In this document: piece by piece, positions 1 to 8,287 of the stretch
Numbering within the stretch: the first letter of the stretch is position 1
Layout of the letters: every line of letters starts with the position of its first letter
Assembly: GCF_900113185.1 (NCBI RefSeq)
Contig: NZ_FOZD01000002.1
Location: 496,001-560,000, forward strand
DNA: 64,000 nt
Direction: 5' to 3'
Origin: Agromyces sp. CF514
GTDB lineage: Bacteria; Actinomycetota; Actinomycetes; Actinomycetales; Microbacteriaceae
Position numbers and translations under genes: made by a program
Notes under the pieces: model-generated
Databases searched by the model: none
What the model was told of the DNA's origin: nothing
The model's input: only the letters and a program-made list of their open reading frames with translations

Positions 1-546
1 CGCCCCGTCGTCGAGGGCCGCGTCGAGTTCGACGGCGCCGACCAGGGATGGGTCACCCCGACCGTCGTCGCGGTCTCGCTCGACGACCTGCTCGCCGGGC
101 GCGATGAGATCCTCGAGGAGTCGTTCGGCCCGCTCTCGGTGCTCGTCGAGGTCGAACCCGGAACCGACCTCGCGGCCCTGGTGCCGACGCTGCTCGACGG
201 CAACCTCACGGCGACCGTGCATGCCGCCGCGGATGAGGACGCTCCTGCACTCCGAGCCCTCGTGCGCGTGCTCACCGAGCACGCCGGTCGCGTGCTCTTC
301 GGCGGCTGGCCCACGGGCGTCGCCGTGACGCCCGCGATGCAGCACGGCGGACCGTGGCCCGCGACCACGAACGACTCGTCGACCTCGGTCGGCACGGCCG
401 CGATCACCCGGTTCCTGCGGCCCGTCGCCTACCAGGGCGCCCCCGAGGCGCTGCTGCCCGAGCCGCTGCAGACGGCGAACCCGTGGGGCGTGCCGCAGGC
501 GATCTCGGCCGCGGGCGAGTCGACCGGCTGGGGCGAACACCTCTGA
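1..546 (+). CDS. Aldehyde dehydrogenase (3' part; alpha-ketoglutaric semialdehyde dehydrogenase type)
   Basis: The frame is open from the first base, so the start and most of the catalytic domain lie outside the window; about 181 residues are visible. They carry the conserved EESFGP segment of the aldehyde dehydrogenase fold and a C-terminal tail (RPVAYQ, then LLPE and NPWG) typical of the NADP-dependent 2,5-dioxovalerate/alpha-ketoglutaric semialdehyde dehydrogenase branch. That branch oxidises the semialdehyde to 2-oxoglutarate at the end of non-phosphorylating pentose, sugar-acid or hydroxyproline pathways. The family is clear; the substrate is inferred from the tail only. The catalytic Cys is not in the visible part. 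It ends 72 bases before the next gene, with no obvious terminator. Confidence 0.85.
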   Translation, partial: RPVVEGRVEFDGADQGWVTPTVVAVSLDDLLAGRDEILEESFGPLSVLVEVEPGTDLAALVPTLLDGNLTATVHAAADEDAPALRALVRVLTEHAGRVLFGGWPTGVAVTPAMQHGGPWPATTNDSSTSVGTAAITRFLRPVAYQGAPEALLPEPLQTANPWGVPQAISAAGESTGWGEHL

Positions 547-618
547 CGCGCCGCGCGGTGCTTGCGTACGAGCCCCGCGAGTGGTTGGTTGAGGAACAAC
601 GGCAGTAAGGAGCACATC

Positions 619-885
619 ATGGGTTTCTTCGCATTCCTCATCCTCGGCCTCATCGCCGGAGCGATCGCCAAGCTGATCCTCCCCGGCAAGCAGGGCGGGG
701 GCTGGTTCATCACGCTGCTGCTCGGAGTCGTCGGGGCGTTCCTCGGCGGCTGGCTCGGCAGCCTCATCTTCGGCGTCGGGCTCAACGAGTTCTGGTCCTG
801 GAGCACGTGGCTCCTCGCCATCGCGGGCTCCATCGTCGTGCTGCTCATCTATGGACTCCTCACGCGCAACCGGAAGGCGGCCTGA
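619..885 (+). CDS. GlsB/YeaQ/YmgE-family small membrane protein
   Basis: An 88-residue protein made almost wholly of three hydrophobic segments (about residues 3-20, 28-50 and 58-80) separated by glycines and a short basic KLILPGKQ loop. This is the signature of the transglycosylase-associated/GlsB stress-response membrane family, whose molecular role is not settled. The start is the ATG at 619, preceded by the ribosome-binding site TAAGGAG at 606-612. An upstream in-frame start at 562 would add a non-hydrophobic leader and lacks such a site. It probably stands alone as a monocistron. Confidence 0.85.
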   Translation: MGFFAFLILGLIAGAIAKLILPGKQGGGWFITLLLGVVGAFLGGWLGSLIFGVGLNEFWSWSTWLLAIAGSIVVLLIYGLLTRNRKAA

Positions 886-1039
886 CCGACGCGGCTCGAG
901 TCGAGACGGACGGATGCCGGGGCGACCCGACATCCGCCCGTTCGCGTTCGGCGTGATCATCGGTCGCTCTCGCACGGCGGCCCGGTGCTAGCGTGAACTG
1001 CGGCGCGCGCTCGCGCGTCCGATGACGAGCGGAGGCGGC

Positions 1040-1330
1040 GTGGACCACATCGCGGCCCTCCTGCGCCTCATCCAGGGCGTGCTCGAACCGCAGCTCGCAG
1101 GCGACGCCCACCTCACGGCCATCGTCATCGGCGCGCTCTCGATCGCGGCCGTCGCGGTCATCGTCACGTCGTACCGCGCGGTTCCCGCGCTCGTCGGCGC
1201 CGACCCGTCCAGCGCATCGCTGCGACACCGGCAGACCGTCGACCCCGGGCGGCTCATCGCGCAGAGCGATCCCGATGCGGCCGGTCGCCCGCGCCCCAGG
1301 GCGCCCGGGCGAGGCATCGCGGCCGCCTAG
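1040..1330 (+). CDS. DUF6412 domain protein
   Basis: A small protein of about 96 residues with one strong membrane segment (roughly residues 20-45) and a C-terminal basic tail containing QSDPDAAGRPRPRAPG, the conserved end of DUF6412. The family has no known biochemical role, but it typically lies directly upstream of a short YidC/Oxa1 homologue, as here, which suggests a link to membrane protein insertion (inference). GTG at 1040 is preferred because GGAGG lies at 1031-1035; an in-frame ATG at 1022 is the alternative. A TAGCGT box at 989-994 is a plausible -10 for the pair. Confidence 0.7.
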   Translation: MDHIAALLRLIQGVLEPQLAGDAHLTAIVIGALSIAAVAVIVTSYRAVPALVGADPSSASLRHRQTVDPGRLIAQSDPDAAGRPRPRAPGRGIAAA

Positions 1331-1432
1331 CGACATCCGCCCTGCTGCTCCCGCGATCGCGGGCGCCTCGGCGACCCCGCTCCCCGCGGCCAGACGGAAC
1401 CCTCGTTTCGCTCCGACCGTGAGGACGTACCC

Positions 1433-2263
1433 ATGGATCTCTACGCCTTCCCTCCCATCGCCGCCGTGCTCGACGGCGCCTACGCCCTGCTCATGGGCCT
1501 CTCCGACCTGCTCCAACCGCTCGCGGGCGCGTCGAGTGCGGCGTTCGCGATCGTGCTCGTCACGCTCGCGGTGCGCGCTGCCCTCATTCCCGTGGGCATC
1601 GCCCAGGCCAAGGCCGAGCGCACGCGCGCACGCCTCGCCCCACGCCTTGCCGAGCTGCAGCGCACGCACCAGGACAACCCCGAACGCCTGCAGCGCGAGA
1701 TGATGGCGCTCTACGCCGAGGAGGGCACGACGCCCTTCGCGGGATGCCTGCCGATGCTCGTGCAGATCCCCGTGGTCAGCGTGATCTACGCGCTGTTCAT
1801 CCTGCCTGTGATCGCCGGGCACCCCAACGAACTGCTCACGCACACGCTGTTCGGGGTGCCGCTCGGCTCGAGCCTCGCCGGATCCATCGCGGCCGGCACC
1901 GTGACCCCCGCGACGATCGCGGTGTTCGGCGCCGTGGTGCTGCTCATCGCGCTCGTCGGCGAGGTGACGCGACGCGCGTTCAGGCCGGTCGCGGCGGCGG
2001 GCGCAGCATCGGCTCCTACCGGTTCGGGCACCGCGGATGTCGCGGGCACGACCGGTTCGCCGGCGCAGGTGCCGGGCATCGCGGGCATGCAGCACGTGCT
2101 CGGCCTGCTGCAGTTCGTGACCGCGGTCGTGGCGATGTTCGTGCCGCTCGCGGCCGGGATCTACCTGCTCGTGACCGTGGCCTGGACCCTCGGTCAGCGG
2201 CTCGTGCTGCGTCGGAGGTACCCGGCCGCGCCGTCGACCATGCCGCCCGCGCTGCCCGCCTGA
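1433..2263 (+). CDS. YidC/Oxa1-family membrane insertase (short form)
   Basis: 276 residues with the Oxa1 core: a hydrophobic segment followed by a basic amphipathic loop (residues about 60-95, rich in Arg/Gln), the TPFAGCLPMLVQIPV segment, and further membrane helices. Oxa1/YidC proteins insert or fold membrane proteins with or without SecYEG. This copy lacks the large periplasmic domain of proteobacterial YidC and is not in the rnpA-oriC neighbourhood, so it is probably an accessory paralogue paired with DUF6412. Its last 70 bases overlap the 3' end of the convergent tatB-like gene. Start ATG 1433 was chosen because the hydrophobic N-terminus begins there; the upstream Shine-Dalgarno is weak. 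Confidence 0.88.
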   Translation: MDLYAFPPIAAVLDGAYALLMGLSDLLQPLAGASSAAFAIVLVTLAVRAALIPVGIAQAKAERTRARLAPRLAELQRTHQDNPERLQREMMALYAEEGTTPFAGCLPMLVQIPVVSVIYALFILPVIAGHPNELLTHTLFGVPLGSSLAGSIAAGTVTPATIAVFGAVVLLIALVGEVTRRAFRPVAAAGAASAPTGSGTADVAGTTGSPAQVPGIAGMQHVLGLLQFVTAVVAMFVPLAAGIYLLVTVAWTLGQRLVLRRRYPAAPSTMPPALPA

Positions 2264-2823
2264 GCGTCGAGCCCGGGGTCGTGCTCGGGGACTTCGGGCT
2301 CGGTCGGCTCCGGGTGCCGGTCGAGCCCGAGGTCGTGCTCGGGCTCGAGTCCGGGGTCGTGCTCGGGGACTTCGGGCTCGGTCGGCTCTAGGTGCTCGGC
2401 CTGCTCGAGGCGCGCGGGATGCCCGGGCGGGGCGGGCTCGGTCCGATCGGTCCGCTCGGCGGGCTCCGGGGCCGTGCTGGCTCCGTCGGGTGACCCCGCA
2501 TCGGGCGGGACGGGCGGCAGCGCCCGCGACGGCCTCGACGCCGAGACCGCGGCCGGCCCCGGGGCGTCGTCGTCGTTCAGGGCCGCCCGCATGATGCTGC
2601 GCGGGTCGTACCTCCGCGGATCGAGCGCTCGCCAGTCCTCGTCGGAGAACTCCGGCCCCAGTTCCTCCCGTACGCGCTCGGTGGTCGAGGACGCGAACTC
2701 GCGCACGCGCTTGACGAACCGCGCCAGTGACGCGGCGTAGCCCGGAAGTCGGGTCGGGCCCACCAGGAACGCGGCGATGACGCCGATGAGGAGGAGCTTC
2801 TCGAAGGTGAGCCCGAAGGTCAT
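2194..2823 (-). CDS. tatB: Sec-independent translocase TatB-like protein
   Basis: 209 residues: an N-terminal membrane helix (FEKLLLIGVIAAFLVGPTRLPG) with the Glu and Pro spacing of TatA/TatB, an amphipathic helix (ASLARFVKRVREFA), an acidic central part, and a Pro/Glu-rich tail. TatB acts with TatC as the twin-arginine substrate receptor. It follows tatA by 10 bases, so the two are co-transcribed. The tail contains two copies of EPTEPEVPEHDPG, encoded by a perfect 38-bp direct repeat. The stop lies inside the 3' end of the convergent yidC-like gene. ATG 2823 is chosen because the Tat helix starts there, with a weak AGGG before it. No tatC is in the window. Confidence 0.82.
   Translation of the reverse strand: MTFGLTFEKLLLIGVIAAFLVGPTRLPGYAASLARFVKRVREFASSTTERVREELGPEFSDEDWRALDPRRYDPRSIMRAALNDDDAPGPAAVSASRPSRALPPVPPDAGSPDGASTAPEPAERTDRTEPAPPGHPARLEQAEHLEPTEPEVPEHDPGLEPEHDLGLDRHPEPTEPEVPEHDPGLDAQAGSAGGMVDGAAGYLRRSTSR
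2273..2388. repeat. Two perfect 38-bp direct repeats in the tatB tail
   Basis: Identical 38-bp copies at 2273-2310 and 2351-2388 (period 78). On the minus strand they encode repeated Pro/Glu-rich segments of the TatB-like tail. They are likely a recent in-frame expansion and could vary in copy number. Confidence 0.9.
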
Positions 2824-2833
2824 CGCCCTGGGG

Positions 2834-3190
2834 TCATCGCCCGGGCGCGGGCTGCGCGACCGGCGGTGAGGACGGCGACGACTCGACGGTCGACGGTTCG
2901 GCGGCGGCGTGGGCGATGCCCGGCGCGACCTCCGAGGTCGCCGTGACGGTCGCCGCAGCGGTGGCGGGAACGGGAACGGGAACAGCGGTCGGCGCGGGCG
3001 TCGACGGTGCGGGCGCGGCAGCCGCGGCATCCGCTTCGTCGTCTTCGCGCATCGCCTTGATCTCGCCCTTGAAGGCACGGGCCGACTGGCCCAGGCTTCT
3101 GGCGAGCGCCGGCAGCTTCGCGCTGCCGAAGAGGAGCACGATCACCGCGACCACGATGAGCAGGTGCCAGCCGGTCAGTCCTTGGAGCAT
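2834..3190 (-). CDS. tatA: Twin-arginine translocase subunit TatA
   Basis: 118 residues. The N-terminal membrane helix ([20 protein letters not shown]), the FGSAKLP hinge and the amphipathic helix ([18 protein letters not shown]) are classical TatA. The rest is a disordered Ala/Pro/Thr-rich tail. TatA oligomerises to form the translocation pore for folded proteins bearing SRRxFLK signals. ATG 3190 is preceded by AGGAGGG seven bases upstream. The reading frame extends further upstream, but that part is not Tat-like. tatB follows 10 bases downstream. A Tat-signal-bearing sugar isomerase is encoded in the divergent operon. Confidence 0.92.
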   Translation of the reverse strand: MLQGLTGWHLLIVVAVIVLLFGSAKLPALARSLGQSARAFKGEIKAMREDDEADAAAAAPAPSTPAPTAVPVPVPATAAATVTATSEVAPGIAHAAAEPSTVESSPSSPPVAQPAPGR

Positions 3191-3340
3191 CTGGGCCCTC
3201 CTCTGGGCTCGGATGCGGCGGCCTCGATGCCCCCGCGTCGATTGGATCGGGAGGACGGCGTGGGCCGGTGACGACCGCGCTGTCCGTTGCGGTGGATCAT
3301 ATAGGTGCGCGGCGACCAAAGACAAGCCTGCGCACCCAAG

Positions 3341-3358
3341 TAACTATCTTGAAAGTTA
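3341..3358. promoter_or_regulatory. 18-bp palindromic operator candidate
   Basis: The sequence fits TAACTnTCnnGAnAGTTA: 14 of 18 positions are symmetric. It lies 16 bases upstream of the -35 box of the 3.6-11 kb operon. Its length and symmetry suit a dimeric helix-turn-helix regulator; which one is unknown. Confidence 0.5.
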
Positions 3359-3374
3359 ATCCGGCATCTTTTGA

Positions 3375-3403
3375 TTGACCCGCGGCGAAACTTCGGACAT
3401 GAT
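3375..3403 (+). promoter_or_regulatory. Promoter candidate for the exported-protein operon
   Basis: TTGACC (3375-3380), a 17-base spacer, then CATGAT (3398-3403). The -35 is a near consensus match and the -10 is moderate. It would give a leader of about 245 bases. Confidence 0.45.
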
Positions 3404-3656
3404 GACGCCTGAGCGATACCGGAGAAGCGTGCGACCGGTACTCGCGATCAGCGGGAGCCACGGCCCCGCGACGAGACGACGAAGTCCGGAGAACGACCGC
3501 GACTCGATGACGAGCGAAGGGGGAGCGAGCACGCACCCGTGGCCCGAGGGAGGCCACCTACTCAGAACCGGGCCACCACCTGAAACCGATCGAAGCGGCG
3601 GTGATGACCCGGCGAGACAACCCTGACAGGCAAGAACCGACAGGAGCTGTTCAACG

Positions 3657-6600
3657 ATGAATTCTACCCGCAGGCGCTCGCGCAGACGAGGACTCCTGGT
3701 CCCCGTCGTCGCGCTCACCGCCGGAGCGCTCATGATCACCGGTACGCCGGCGTTCGCGCACGACGGTGTCGACCACGGATCCGAGGGGGGCGCCACCGAG
3801 GCGCTCGACTGGGGCAACTACGAGAAGATCCTCCTCACGAAGAACGTGGGCGAGCCGATCGACCTGGCCGTGCTGCCCGACAGCACCGTGCTGCACACGG
3901 CGCGCAATGGCGACATCCGCCTCACCGACCCGTCGACGGGCACGACCACGGTGACCAACACGCTGCCCGTGTACGCGAACTCCGAAGACGGACTGCAGAC
4001 GGTCGCGATCGACCCCGACTTCGAGGAGAACGGCTGGGTCTACCTGGTCTACGCGCCCCGCGACGCCAACGGCGACGGCGTGGCCGACACCCCGACCGGC
4101 TCAGCGCCGAACTCGCTGCCGGCCGGCGCAGACGAGAGCTACTGGAACCAGTGGGTCGGCGTCAACCGACTCGCCCGCTTCCAGTGGACCGGCGACGCCA
4201 TCGACCTCGCGAGCGAGCAGGTCATCCTCGACGTGCCCGTGCAGCGCGGCCAGTGCTGCCACGTCGGCGCCGACATCGACTTCGATGGCGACGGCAACCT
4301 CTACCTGAGCACGGGTGACAACACCCCGGCCAGCGCGCCCGGAGCGAACGGCTTCGCCCCGAACAACGACGCGCCCGGCATGAACCCCGGCTTCGACTCG
4401 CGCCGCGGTGCAGGCAACACGAACGACCTGCGCGGCAAGATCCTCCGCATCCACGTCGAGGAGAACGGCACCTACACGATCCCCGAGGGGAACCTGTTCG
4501 CGCCCGGAACCGAGAAGACCAGGCCCGAGATCTTCGTCATGGGCGTGCGCAACCCGTTCCGCATCGAGGTCGACCCCGAGACGAACTCGCTCTCGTGGGG
4601 CGACTACGGGCCGGATGCCACCAAGGCGGTCGCCTCGACCGCCGGTCGTGGCCCGATGGGCCTCGTCGAGTGGAACACCACGAGCCTCGACGACCCGCAC
4701 AACTCGGGCTGGCCGTACGTGACGGGCGACAACTTCGCCTACAACGACTGGAACTTCGCGACGTCGACGCCCGGTGCGTTCTTCGACCCGGCGAACCTGG
4801 TCAACGAATCGCGCTGGAACACCGGCCTCACCGAGCTCCCCGACGCGCGTCCCGCCACGCTCTACTACGGCGACAACCCCGGCGACCAGCCGCGGGACGA
4901 GCTCGTCAACTTCGGCACCGGCTCCGGCCAGGGACCGATGGGCGGCCCGGTCTACCACTACGACGCCGACAACCCCTCGACCGCGAAGTTCCCGGAGTAC
5001 TGGGACGGCAAGGCGTTCATGGGCGAGTTCTCGCAGGACTACATCGCGGCCTTCACGGTCGACTGGGATGCCGATGAGGTGACGCACATCCAGGACTTCC
5101 TGCCGAACACCGCGCTCACCGCGGCCGCGCAGCCGATCCACGACAACCCGATGGACATCGAGTTCGGCCCCGACGGGTCGATGTACGTGCTCGACTACGG
5201 CGACGGCTTCTTCCGCGCGAACCCCGACGCGGGGCTGTACCGGATCGACTACGCCGAGGGCAACAAGGCACCGCAGGCCCGCTTCACGGCGACGCCCGGC
5301 TCCTCGTCGGCTGCACCGGTCACGGTCGCGCTCGACGCGTCGTCGAGCACCGACCCCGAGGGCGCGGCACTCACCTACGCGTGGGACATCGACGGCAACG
5401 GCACGTTCGAGTACGAGGGCGCCACGGCGACCCACACGTACACCGAGCTCGGCGCCTACACGGTCCGACTGCGCGTCACCGACGCCGGTGGCAAGTACAG
5501 CCTGACCAGCAAGGTCGTCTCCGTCGGCAACCAGGCCCCCGCGGTCACGGTGCAGTACCCCGAGAACGGCGGCTTCTTCGACTGGGGCCAGGCGGTGCCC
5601 TACAAGGTGACCACGACCGATGCCGAAGACGGCAACGAGGTCGTGTCGAACCGCGTGGCCTGGACCTACGGCCTCGGACACGACGAGCACGCCCACCCCG
5701 AGGTGACCGGCACCGGCGCGACCGGCGCATGGAAGACGGACCCCAACTCGCCCGAGCACGGCGCAGGGGCCAACCTCTACGGCGCGGTCGTCGTGACCTA
5801 CACGGATGCGGGCGCCAACGGGCTCCCCGCGGCATCCGGTGAGGCCACGGTGCGACTGAACCCGCGCACGCAGGAGGCCGAGTACGCCACCCAGCGCAAG
5901 GGCGTCGTCGTCTACGAGGACGAGACCGCGTCGGGCGGCACCGCCATCCGGGGCCTCGGCACCGACGGCGGCGTGGCCGACTTCCTCCGCTACGACCCCG
6001 TGAGCTTCTCGGGGATCACCGGAGCGGTCGTGCGCGCCAACGGCGCCGGCAAGGTCGACCTCCGTTGGGGCAGCGCCACCGCGGCGCCGTTCGCATCGGC
6101 GACCATCCCCGGCGGCGCCGGCTGGAAGGACGTCACGGTGAACTTCACCGCGCCGACCGGCTCCGGCCAGCTGTTCGTGACCTCGGCGAACGAACTCGCC
6201 CTCGACTCGATCAAGATGGTCGGTCCGGGCGTGGCGGACGTCAAGGCCCCGACGGTCGCGCACACCCTCACCCCCGCAACGCCCAAGGGCGTCGGCGGCG
6301 TGTTCAACGAGCCCGTGCGGTTCGCCGTGCAGCCCGCCGACAACGGTGCACTCGCCAGCGTGCAGTACTCCGCCAACGGCGGCCAGACCTGGACGGCCCT
6401 CGCTGCGAACCAGCAGTACGGCGTGACCTTCCAGACGAAGGGCACGTACAACCTGCAGTACCGGGCGACGGACACGGGCGGCAACGTCTCGACGATCGGA
6501 AGCGTCAGCTTCAAGGTCGACCTCGACGCGCCGAACGAGCCCACGGTCGACAGCCGCACGCTCGTGACGCTCGGCTCGCCGCGCGCCTCGTACGGCGACG

Positions 6601-7130
6601 AGACCCCGGTCTCGGTGCAGGTCACCGGAGAGGGCGGAGTGCCGAGTGGCGAGGTCGCCCTCACCATCGGCGATGACGAGGTCGGTCGCGGCACGCTCGA
6701 CGCCGAGGGTCGGGTCACCATCGCCCTGCCCGCCGACCTCGCGGTCGGCACGCACACCCTGCGGGCGAGCTACCTCGCCGACGAGGTCTTCAAGACCTCC
6801 GCAGGCACGGCGCGACTCACGGTCTCGCAGACGAAGTCGGTCACCGACGTCTCCGTCTCGCCCGACCCGGTCAAGCCCGCCGTCGCCGCCAAGGCGACGA
6901 TCCAGGTCGAGTCGACGACGGGCATCGTCCCCGTCGGCGGCGTCACGGTCACGGTGCGCAAGGGCACCGCGACGGTCGCGACCGTGACCGGAACGCTCGA
7001 CGCGTCCGGCCACGTCGTGGTCACCCTGCCGAAGCTCGCAGTCGGCACCTACCAGGTCCAGGCGGCCTACGACGGATCCTCCGGCGTGGCCAAGAGCACG
7101 GACACGGCCACCCTGACCGTGCGCCAGTAA
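3657..7130 (+). CDS. Secreted PQQ-type sugar dehydrogenase-like protein with PKD, CBM6-like and Ig-like domains
   Basis: A 1157-residue exported protein. Residues 1-34 form a signal peptide ending PAFA. Residues about 50-530 form a six-bladed glucose/sorbosone dehydrogenase (GSDH) propeller, with RGKILRI and GVRNPFRIEVD as family landmarks. Residues about 536-622 form a PKD domain. A CBM6-like beta-sandwich follows at about 737-860 (QEAEYA start), and then three Ig/Big-like domains to the end. GSDH proteins oxidise sugars or glycosides with pyrroloquinoline quinone. The many binding domains point to action on polysaccharide or the cell wall outside the cell. It is first in an operon with a Tat-exported isomerase. 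ATG 3657 has AGGAG at 3642-3646. Whether it really binds PQQ or calcium cannot be told from sequence alone. Confidence 0.85.
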   Translation: MNSTRRRSRRRGLLVPVVALTAGALMITGTPAFAHDGVDHGSEGGATEALDWGNYEKILLTKNVGEPIDLAVLPDSTVLHTARNGDIRLTDPSTGTTTVTNTLPVYANSEDGLQTVAIDPDFEENGWVYLVYAPRDANGDGVADTPTGSAPNSLPAGADESYWNQWVGVNRLARFQWTGDAIDLASEQVILDVPVQRGQCCHVGADIDFDGDGNLYLSTGDNTPASAPGANGFAPNNDAPGMNPGFDSRRGAGNTNDLRGKILRIHVEENGTYTIPEGNLFAPGTEKTRPEIFVMGVRNPFRIEVDPETNSLSWGDYGPDATKAVASTAGRGPMGLVEWNTTSLDDPHNSGWPYVTGDNFAYNDWNFATSTPGAFFDPANLVNESRWNTGLTELPDARPATLYYGDNPGDQPRDELVNFGTGSGQGPMGGPVYHYDADNPSTAKFPEYWDGKAFMGEFSQDYIAAFTVDWDADEVTHIQDFLPNTALTAAAQPIHDNPMDIEFGPDGSMYVLDYGDGFFRANPDAGLYRIDYAEGNKAPQARFTATPGSSSAAPVTVALDASSSTDPEGAALTYAWDIDGNGTFEYEGATATHTYTELGAYTVRLRVTDAGGKYSLTSKVVSVGNQAPAVTVQYPENGGFFDWGQAVPYKVTTTDAEDGNEVVSNRVAWTYGLGHDEHAHPEVTGTGATGAWKTDPNSPEHGAGANLYGAVVVTYTDAGANGLPAASGEATVRLNPRTQEAEYATQRKGVVVYEDETASGGTAIRGLGTDGGVADFLRYDPVSFSGITGAVVRANGAGKVDLRWGSATAAPFASATIPGGAGWKDVTVNFTAPTGSGQLFVTSANELALDSIKMVGPGVADVKAPTVAHTLTPATPKGVGGVFNEPVRFAVQPADNGALASVQYSANGGQTWTALAANQQYGVTFQTKGTYNLQYRATDTGGNVSTIGSVSFKVDLDAPNEPTVDSRTLVTLGSPRASYGDETPVSVQVTGEGGVPSGEVALTIGDDEVGRGTLDAEGRVTIALPADLAVGTHTLRASYLADEVFKTSAGTARLTVSQTKSVTDVSVSPDPVKPAVAAKATIQVESTTGIVPVGGVTVTVRKGTATVATVTGTLDASGHVVVTLPKLAVGTYQVQAAYDGSSGVAKSTDTATLTVRQ

Positions 7131-7134
7131 TCCT

Positions 7135-7164
7135 GCGGGGCCCGCGCACCCGCGCGGGCCCCGC
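7135..7164 (+). terminator. Intra-operon GC hairpin
   Basis: Perfect 12-bp stem (7135-7146 with 7153-7164) and a 6-base loop, just after the stop of the large dehydrogenase-like gene. There is no T tract, so it may be a partial terminator or an mRNA-stabilising element. Confidence 0.6.
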
Positions 7165-7214
7165 ACCCCCCGACCGACCCGGTCCCCGGTTCGGTCTCAC
7201 CTCGAAGGAGAGAG

Positions 7215-8258
7215 ATGAGTCACCACACTCACGGCCACCCGACGGTGTCGGCCAAGCCGATGAGCCGCCGGAACCTGCTGCAGGCGCTGGCCGCATCATC
7301 CGTCGCCGTCGGACTCGGGGCCTTCGCCGCCCCGACCGCCGCGTCCGCACTCGCCGCACCCGCGGTGCTTCCCGGAGCGCTCCCCACCGCCAGCGGCGGG
7401 GCTCGCCTGGTGCCGGTCAACCGAATCGGCATCCAGTTGTTCACGGTCCGCGACAAGCTCAGCGGCGCGGGCTCGATCGGCTTCCGCCGGTTGTTCGAGG
7501 AGCTCAGCGCGATCGGCTACTCCGAGGTCGAGTTCGCCGGGTACACGCAGGGCGGCGCGGGTGCGATCACGCCCGCCGAGATCCGGCAGCTGCTCGACGA
7601 CAACGGCCTCCGCGCCGTGGGCTCGCACGCCACGCTCAACCCGGGCAACATCGATGCGCAGCTCGAGATCGCGAACACCCTGGGCATGCAGTTCCTCGGC
7701 CAGGGCGGTCCGATCGCCTCCGGGCGCACGGATGCGGCGTGGGTCACCGCGGCGCAGACGTGGAACCAGATGGGCGTCAAGGCCCAGGCGGCCGGCATCA
7801 AGCTCTACACGCACACCCACCAGGGCGAGTGGAACTGGACGACCGACGCGAGCGGCGCCAACACCAACCGCCGCGTGTACGACCTGCTCTGGACCGAGTT
7901 CGACCCCGACCTGGTGACGTTCGAGATGGACATCTACTGGGCGTACGTCGGACGGCACCTGTTCCCCGGGTTCGAGCCGATCGAGTACCTCAAGCGCGAC
8001 CCGCGACGCTTCCCGCTCGTGCACCTCAAGGACGGCAAGCTCAACCCGGCCAACGGCAACGGCTACGACATCATCGAGTTCGGCGCGGGCGACATCCCCT
8101 ACGCGCAGATCCTCTCGGAGTTGCAGCGCAACCGCGGCCAGCGCTTCGGCATGTACGAGCAGGACAACGCCGGTTCGACCGCCGCGGGCGGCAACCCCGT
8201 GAACTCGCTCGGCAACGCCGACCGCAGCTACGAGAAGATCGCCGCCCTCCGCGGCTGA
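7215..8258 (+). CDS. Tat-exported sugar phosphate isomerase/epimerase-family protein
   Basis: 347 residues. A twin-arginine signal (SRRNLLQALAASS) is followed by a hydrophobic stretch ending near residue 50. The rest is a xylose-isomerase-like TIM barrel (AP endonuclease 2 superfamily), with metal-ligand-like segments EVEFAGY, TFEMDIYW and LVHLKDG. Cytosolic members isomerise or epimerise sugars. Exported, Tat-dependent members occur beside secreted dehydrogenases and may act on 3-keto sugars or glycosides (inference). A good Shine-Dalgarno (GAAGGAGAG) lies at 7203-7211. tatA-tatB are divergent from this operon. Confidence 0.85.
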   Translation: MSHHTHGHPTVSAKPMSRRNLLQALAASSVAVGLGAFAAPTAASALAAPAVLPGALPTASGGARLVPVNRIGIQLFTVRDKLSGAGSIGFRRLFEELSAIGYSEVEFAGYTQGGAGAITPAEIRQLLDDNGLRAVGSHATLNPGNIDAQLEIANTLGMQFLGQGGPIASGRTDAAWVTAAQTWNQMGVKAQAAGIKLYTHTHQGEWNWTTDASGANTNRRVYDLLWTEFDPDLVTFEMDIYWAYVGRHLFPGFEPIEYLKRDPRRFPLVHLKDGKLNPANGNGYDIIEFGAGDIPYAQILSELQRNRGQRFGMYEQDNAGSTAAGGNPVNSLGNADRSYEKIAALRG

Positions 8259-8287
8259 CCCCGACCACTCGAAGGAGACACACACCA

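Larger units (their letters stand above)
3191..3656. promoter_or_regulatory. Divergent control region between tatA and the exported-protein operon
   Basis: 466 bases without a convincing gene. It contains an AT-richer patch with an 18-bp imperfect palindrome (3341-3358), a sigma-70-like promoter just downstream (3375-3403), and then roughly 250 bases of GC-rich leader before the ribosome-binding site AGGAG at 3642-3646. I see no known riboswitch in the leader. Confidence 0.6.

Noticed and set aside
4101..7166. 1021-codon open frame on the minus strand
   Set aside because: It is antisense to the GSDH-PKD gene, is made of Arg/Gly/Val/His low-complexity sequence, and arises from the GC-rich third positions of the real gene.
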